Below are positions 3,966 to 6,450 of a stretch of 6,450 bases of DNA, one piece after another. The stretch is from positions 1 to 6,450 of the forward strand of contig JBQGEK010000214.1 of assembly GCA_052039575.1 (NCBI GenBank), read 5' to 3'. How positions within the stretch are numbered: the stretch's first letter is position 1; every line of letters begins with the position of its first letter. The DNA is from Patulibacter sp052039575 (GTDB lineage: Bacteria > Actinomycetota > Thermoleophilia > Solirubrobacterales > Solirubrobacteraceae). The notes under the pieces are model-generated. The model was not told the origin of the DNA. It saw only the letters and a list, made by a program, of their open reading frames with translations, and made no database searches. The translations under genes were made by a program, and so were the position numbers.

Positions 3966-6079
3966 GACGGGTCCCCCGGGATCTGCAACCACCGCGGTGT
4001 GGCGTAGACCTGGACGCTGAGCGGATCGCTCGGGGCCGCATCGACCTGCTCGGGCAGGAGCCCGCGGGTCGTCATCACCGACACGCGGGTTGGTGTCCCG
4101 GCAGGACCGGCGGCAGGCAGCCGCGGACGAGCACCCGACGGTACGACCGGGCCGCGGATACCGGCACCATCGACACGGGAAGCACCGGTTGAGGTGTGCC
4201 GGGCTGACCGCGCCGCGTACAGCGCAGCGTCCCGATCCCCAGCGGCAGCCCACGTGACGAAATGTTGTACGGACACCTGCGCGCCCGAGCCGTTGACGGT
4301 CCAGCCGCTGGATACGACCCCCGTACGAATGGCCGCCGGTGTCGAGGGGATCGCGAGTTCGCTGCCCCAGGGTGGGGCCCATCCCGGGTACACCTCAGCG
4401 AAGGCCCGGCCGCCGCCGACCGTCAGTTGGACGGTCGCCGGGTCCGACGTCCAGTAGGACGTCGACAGCGTCGTCTCCACCGATGTTCCGTTGACAACTG
4501 TTAGGCCCCATTGCACCCGCGACGGGCCAGCGACGCGGATGGCCAACAGCGCGCCCCACGCTCCTGTGCTGCCGGAGCCTGGGTTGCCTGTGATTCCGCT
4601 GACACCCGTCAGAGCAGCCTCGCCGGCTGCGTTTGCGACCCAGATGCCGAGCATCCCGGCTGAGGCGTTGCTGACGTTGGAGCTCAGGATCGCTGAGGTC
4701 CGGGCGCCCGCCGGGGAACCGAGGGCCAACCCGTGCGATCGCCCTCCTGTGCTCGATGCGTAGCTCGAGCGGTACGCGGAACCGCCGCTGCGCGCGAACG
4801 CCGAGTCGAACCCGACGTTGCCCCATTGGCCGCCGACCTCGGCCACGCTGTTGGCCAGTCCGGTCGTCGCGCCGAGGAACTGGTCGGCGGCGAGCAGCTC
4901 GGCGGGGGGCGCGGAGCGGGTCGCGTGCTGCTCGCCTTGGAGCTCGGGCACCAGAAGCAGTTGGTCGTACTGGATCGGCTGACTGTGAGGCAGCGCCGTC
5001 TCGATCACGCCATCAAGGCCAGCCCCGTCGGGAACGGCCACCTGCCCGAGGGTGATCAGCTCCCACTGACTGGAGCGCAGCGTTACCGGATACCCGACGG
5101 TCATCCCGGCGACGCGCGATCCTGACGTCCACCGGAGCCGCACCTGGGCGCCACTCTGGCCGCGTACCCGCGCCATCACCCGCCAACGGCCAGGGACCGC
5201 CAACGGCGCTCCGGACTGAGAGAGCAACACCCCGGTCTCCCAGAGCCCGTTGCCAACCGCTGCCGTGAACGCCGGCCGCTGCACGACCTGCGTCGCGACT
5301 GACCCGGCCACGGTCGTCAACGTTGCCGACGGCGGACGATCGATCGCCGAGCACGCGAACTCCACCGGCGACGATCCCTGATCGATCGCGTACAGCACTG
5401 ACGACTGGTTGGCGGTCGCGCCTGACAGCTCGATCCGTGCGTCGGCGTCGACATCCCCGGGCACTTGGCCGGAGATCGAGACCATCCGCTTGCCGGCGGC
5501 GCGAACGGCAGAACCGATCAGGCGCTCTTCCGACCGCCAGTACGGCAAGCACCGGAACGTCATGGTGATCTCGGTCCATCGACCGGCGTACCACGAGCGA
5601 TCCCACCGGATTCCGTCGTCGAGGACCTCGACGACGTCGAGCGTCGCCGCGCGGCCGTCGGCGAGCACGCGGATGAGCGTCCCCGCGATCGACTGTCCCG
5701 ACGTTCGCATCGCTCCGAGCGCTCGCTGGAGGTCCTCGAGCGCGGCGACTTCCTCACGCTCCATGCTGGTTCGGCGGGTGTTGCCGGTCCACCCCGGAGG
5801 TGCACCATGCCCCTCCGCCTCGGGAGCGCCGCCGGCGAAGGTGTGCGGCGCTCCGGCCCACTGGTCACGGACGGGCGCGAGCGCGACGGTGATCTTGACG
5901 TCCCGCAGTTCGTGCTCGCGACTGGCGGGCAACGCGCCCTCGGGACGCTGAGCGAACGCCGTTCTCGGAGCCGGCGACGGCGTCTCGTGCGAGGTGACGT
6001 GCACGGCGCCTCGCTGCCGGACGAGCGGCAGCACGAGCGGCGTGGCGCTATCCGCGTTGATGACCCAGCGCTCAGCCAC
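3962..6079 (-). CDS. Distal-tail-like (Dit-like) minor tail protein with carbohydrate-binding-like domains
   Basis: The 705-residue protein probably joins the tail tube to the tip and contacts the host surface. Residues 1-190 look like a Dit-type N-terminal domain: a strand-rich start, LRDVKITVALAPV (58-70), a helix DLQRALGAMRTSG (116-128), then TEITMTFRCLPYWRSEE (169-185), where a late PYW motif is typical. About 195-380 is a jelly-roll-like beta-sandwich (WRVMARVRGQSGAQVRLRW, YDQLLLVPEL). About 397-610 looks like a concanavalin-like domain (ADQFLGATTGLANSVAEVGGQW). The end, DPLSVQVYATPRWLQIP (685-701), matches the closing strands of related actinophage proteins. A Gly/Pro-rich loop interrupts the N-terminal domain at about 71-105. 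GTG 6079 starts 8 bases before the end of the tape-measure gene and has AGGGGGCGGGG upstream. Domain assignments are by pattern memory, so boundaries are rough. Confidence 0.75.
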   Translation of the reverse strand: MAERWVINADSATPLVLPLVRQRGAVHVTSHETPSPAPRTAFAQRPEGALPASREHELRDVKITVALAPVRDQWAGAPHTFAGGAPEAEGHGAPPGWTGNTRRTSMEREEVAALEDLQRALGAMRTSGQSIAGTLIRVLADGRAATLDVVEVLDDGIRWDRSWYAGRWTEITMTFRCLPYWRSEERLIGSAVRAAGKRMVSISGQVPGDVDADARIELSGATANQSSVLYAIDQGSSPVEFACSAIDRPPSATLTTVAGSVATQVVQRPAFTAAVGNGLWETGVLLSQSGAPLAVPGRWRVMARVRGQSGAQVRLRWTSGSRVAGMTVGYPVTLRSSQWELITLGQVAVPDGAGLDGVIETALPHSQPIQYDQLLLVPELQGEQHATRSAPPAELLAADQFLGATTGLANSVAEVGGQWGNVGFDSAFARSGGSAYRSSYASSTGGRSHGLALGSPAGARTSAILSSNVSNASAGMLGIWVANAAGEAALTGVSGITGNPGSGSTGAWGALLAIRVAGPSRVQWGLTVVNGTSVETTLSTSYWTSDPATVQLTVGGGRAFAEVYPGWAPPWGSELAIPSTPAAIRTGVVSSGWTVNGSGAQVSVQHFVTWAAAGDRDAALYAARSARHTSTGASRVDGAGIRGPVVPSGARPRLPAAGPAGTPTRVSVMTTRGLLPEQVDAAPSDPLSVQVYATPRWLQIPGDPS

Positions 6080-6450
6080 GGACCCCGCCCCCTGCGTACC
6101 CCGGCGTCGCGCCGTTCCGGGTCACGGCACCGGCGACCTGGCCGGACGCAACGTCGCCGACCCACTGGTCGGTCACGCGGCGCTGCATCGCCGAGCCGAT
6201 CGCCTGCTGGGCGGTGTTCTCGGCGATCTTCTTGAGCAAGTCCCGCATCTCCTCGTCGCGCTGATCGCGCTCCTGCTGCGCCGTGTTCGAGCTCTTGATC
6301 TCGTCGCGGATCTGGGCGAGCAGCCTGGCCTGTTCCGTGGCGCGCGCCTCGTTGGCCTCGCGCGTCAGCTCGTCGGTCGAGTTGTCCCTGTCCCGCAATG
6401 CCTCGTCGAGCCGCTGCTGCACCCGCGCTTCGCGCTCGGCGAGCACCTGC
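6072..6450 (-). CDS. Tape measure protein, C-terminal end, cut by the right window edge
   Basis: The frame is open to the right edge, so this is the last 125 or so residues of a longer protein; GTG 6446 is probably internal. The visible part is an almost uninterrupted charged coiled coil (VLAEREARVQQRLDEALRDRD, then EARATEQARLLAQIRDEI, then RDEEMRDLLKKIAENTAQQ) up to about 42 residues from the end. It then becomes a Gly-rich tail (VASGQVAGAVTRNGATPGYAGGGVRG). A tape measure runs inside the tail tube, sets its length and is normally encoded just before the distal-tail gene, as here. The name rests on that gene order and on the coiled coil; no specific tape-measure motif is in view. The stop TGA (6074-6072) lies 8 bases inside the next gene. 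Confidence 0.6.
   Translation of the reverse strand, partial: QVLAEREARVQQRLDEALRDRDNSTDELTREANEARATEQARLLAQIRDEIKSSNTAQQERDQRDEEMRDLLKKIAENTAQQAIGSAMQRRVTDQWVGDVASGQVAGAVTRNGATPGYAGGGVRG

Noticed and set aside
4395..4826. Minus-strand frame of 143 codons inside the distal-tail gene
   Set aside because: It is Arg-rich, nested in a strong gene on the same strand and lacks a start signal.
5614..5636. Perfect inverted repeat (CGTCGTCGAG, three bases, CTCGACGACG)
   Set aside because: It lies in the middle of the distal-tail coding region, encodes a run of Val, Glu and Asp codons, and has no T-tract. Repetitive GTC/GAC codons in G+C-rich DNA explain it.
5465..6235. Plus-strand open frame of 256 codons
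   Set aside because: It is antisense to the distal-tail and tape-measure genes, with the Arg/Ser/Gly-rich composition of a shadow frame.
1..6450. Novel defence, retron, CRISPR or other undescribed system
   Set aside because: I found no repeats with spacers, reverse transcriptase, nuclease, ATPase or toxin motifs. The window is fully accounted for by a phage tail and lysis module with small unknown proteins.

Overview
The window is a compact, very G+C-rich stretch in which every convincing gene lies on the minus strand, so it reads from position 6450 down to 1. It has the order of a siphovirus (phage or prophage) tail-to-lysis module: tape-measure C terminus, distal-tail-like protein, a small unknown protein, tail hub-like protein, small membrane proteins, holin and endolysin. 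The strong G/C preference at third codon positions, frequent GTG starts and the particular tail and endolysin families point to a high-G+C Gram-positive (actinobacterial) host. That host assignment is inference; the sequence contains no host marker.

Tail region (6450-2020). A coiled-coil C terminus of the presumed tape-measure protein enters from the right edge. It overlaps by 8 bases a 705-residue distal-tail-like protein that carries two carbohydrate-binding-like beta-sandwich regions. A GTGA overlap leads to a 91-residue protein of unknown role, and a second GTGA overlap leads to a 557-residue hub-like minor tail protein. The tight overlaps suggest one translationally coupled transcript.

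Lysis region (2019-347). After a 48-base gap comes the oddest part. A strong ribosome-binding site and ATG (1971) open a frame that meets TGA after nine codons. The frame then continues with clear coding character as a small hydrophobic protein but never finds a stop of its own, running through the next gene and into the holin frame. Then follow a 139-residue single-pass membrane protein with two cysteines, a two-helix holin-like protein with a strongly acidic tail, and an NlpC/P60-type endolysin, linked by 1-base TGATG junctions.

Left end (346-1). A 184-base non-coding gap holds nested inverted repeats and a textbook intrinsic terminator whose T-tract faces the plus strand, against the direction of all the genes. 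Beyond it, a lysine-rich minus-strand gene of unknown function starts with GTG at 162 and leaves the window.

No tRNA, rRNA, CRISPR array, insertion sequence, integrase or defence gene was found. I see no evidence for a wholly new system. The points most worth checking are the broken or recoded small gene at 1721-1971 and the outward-facing terminator.
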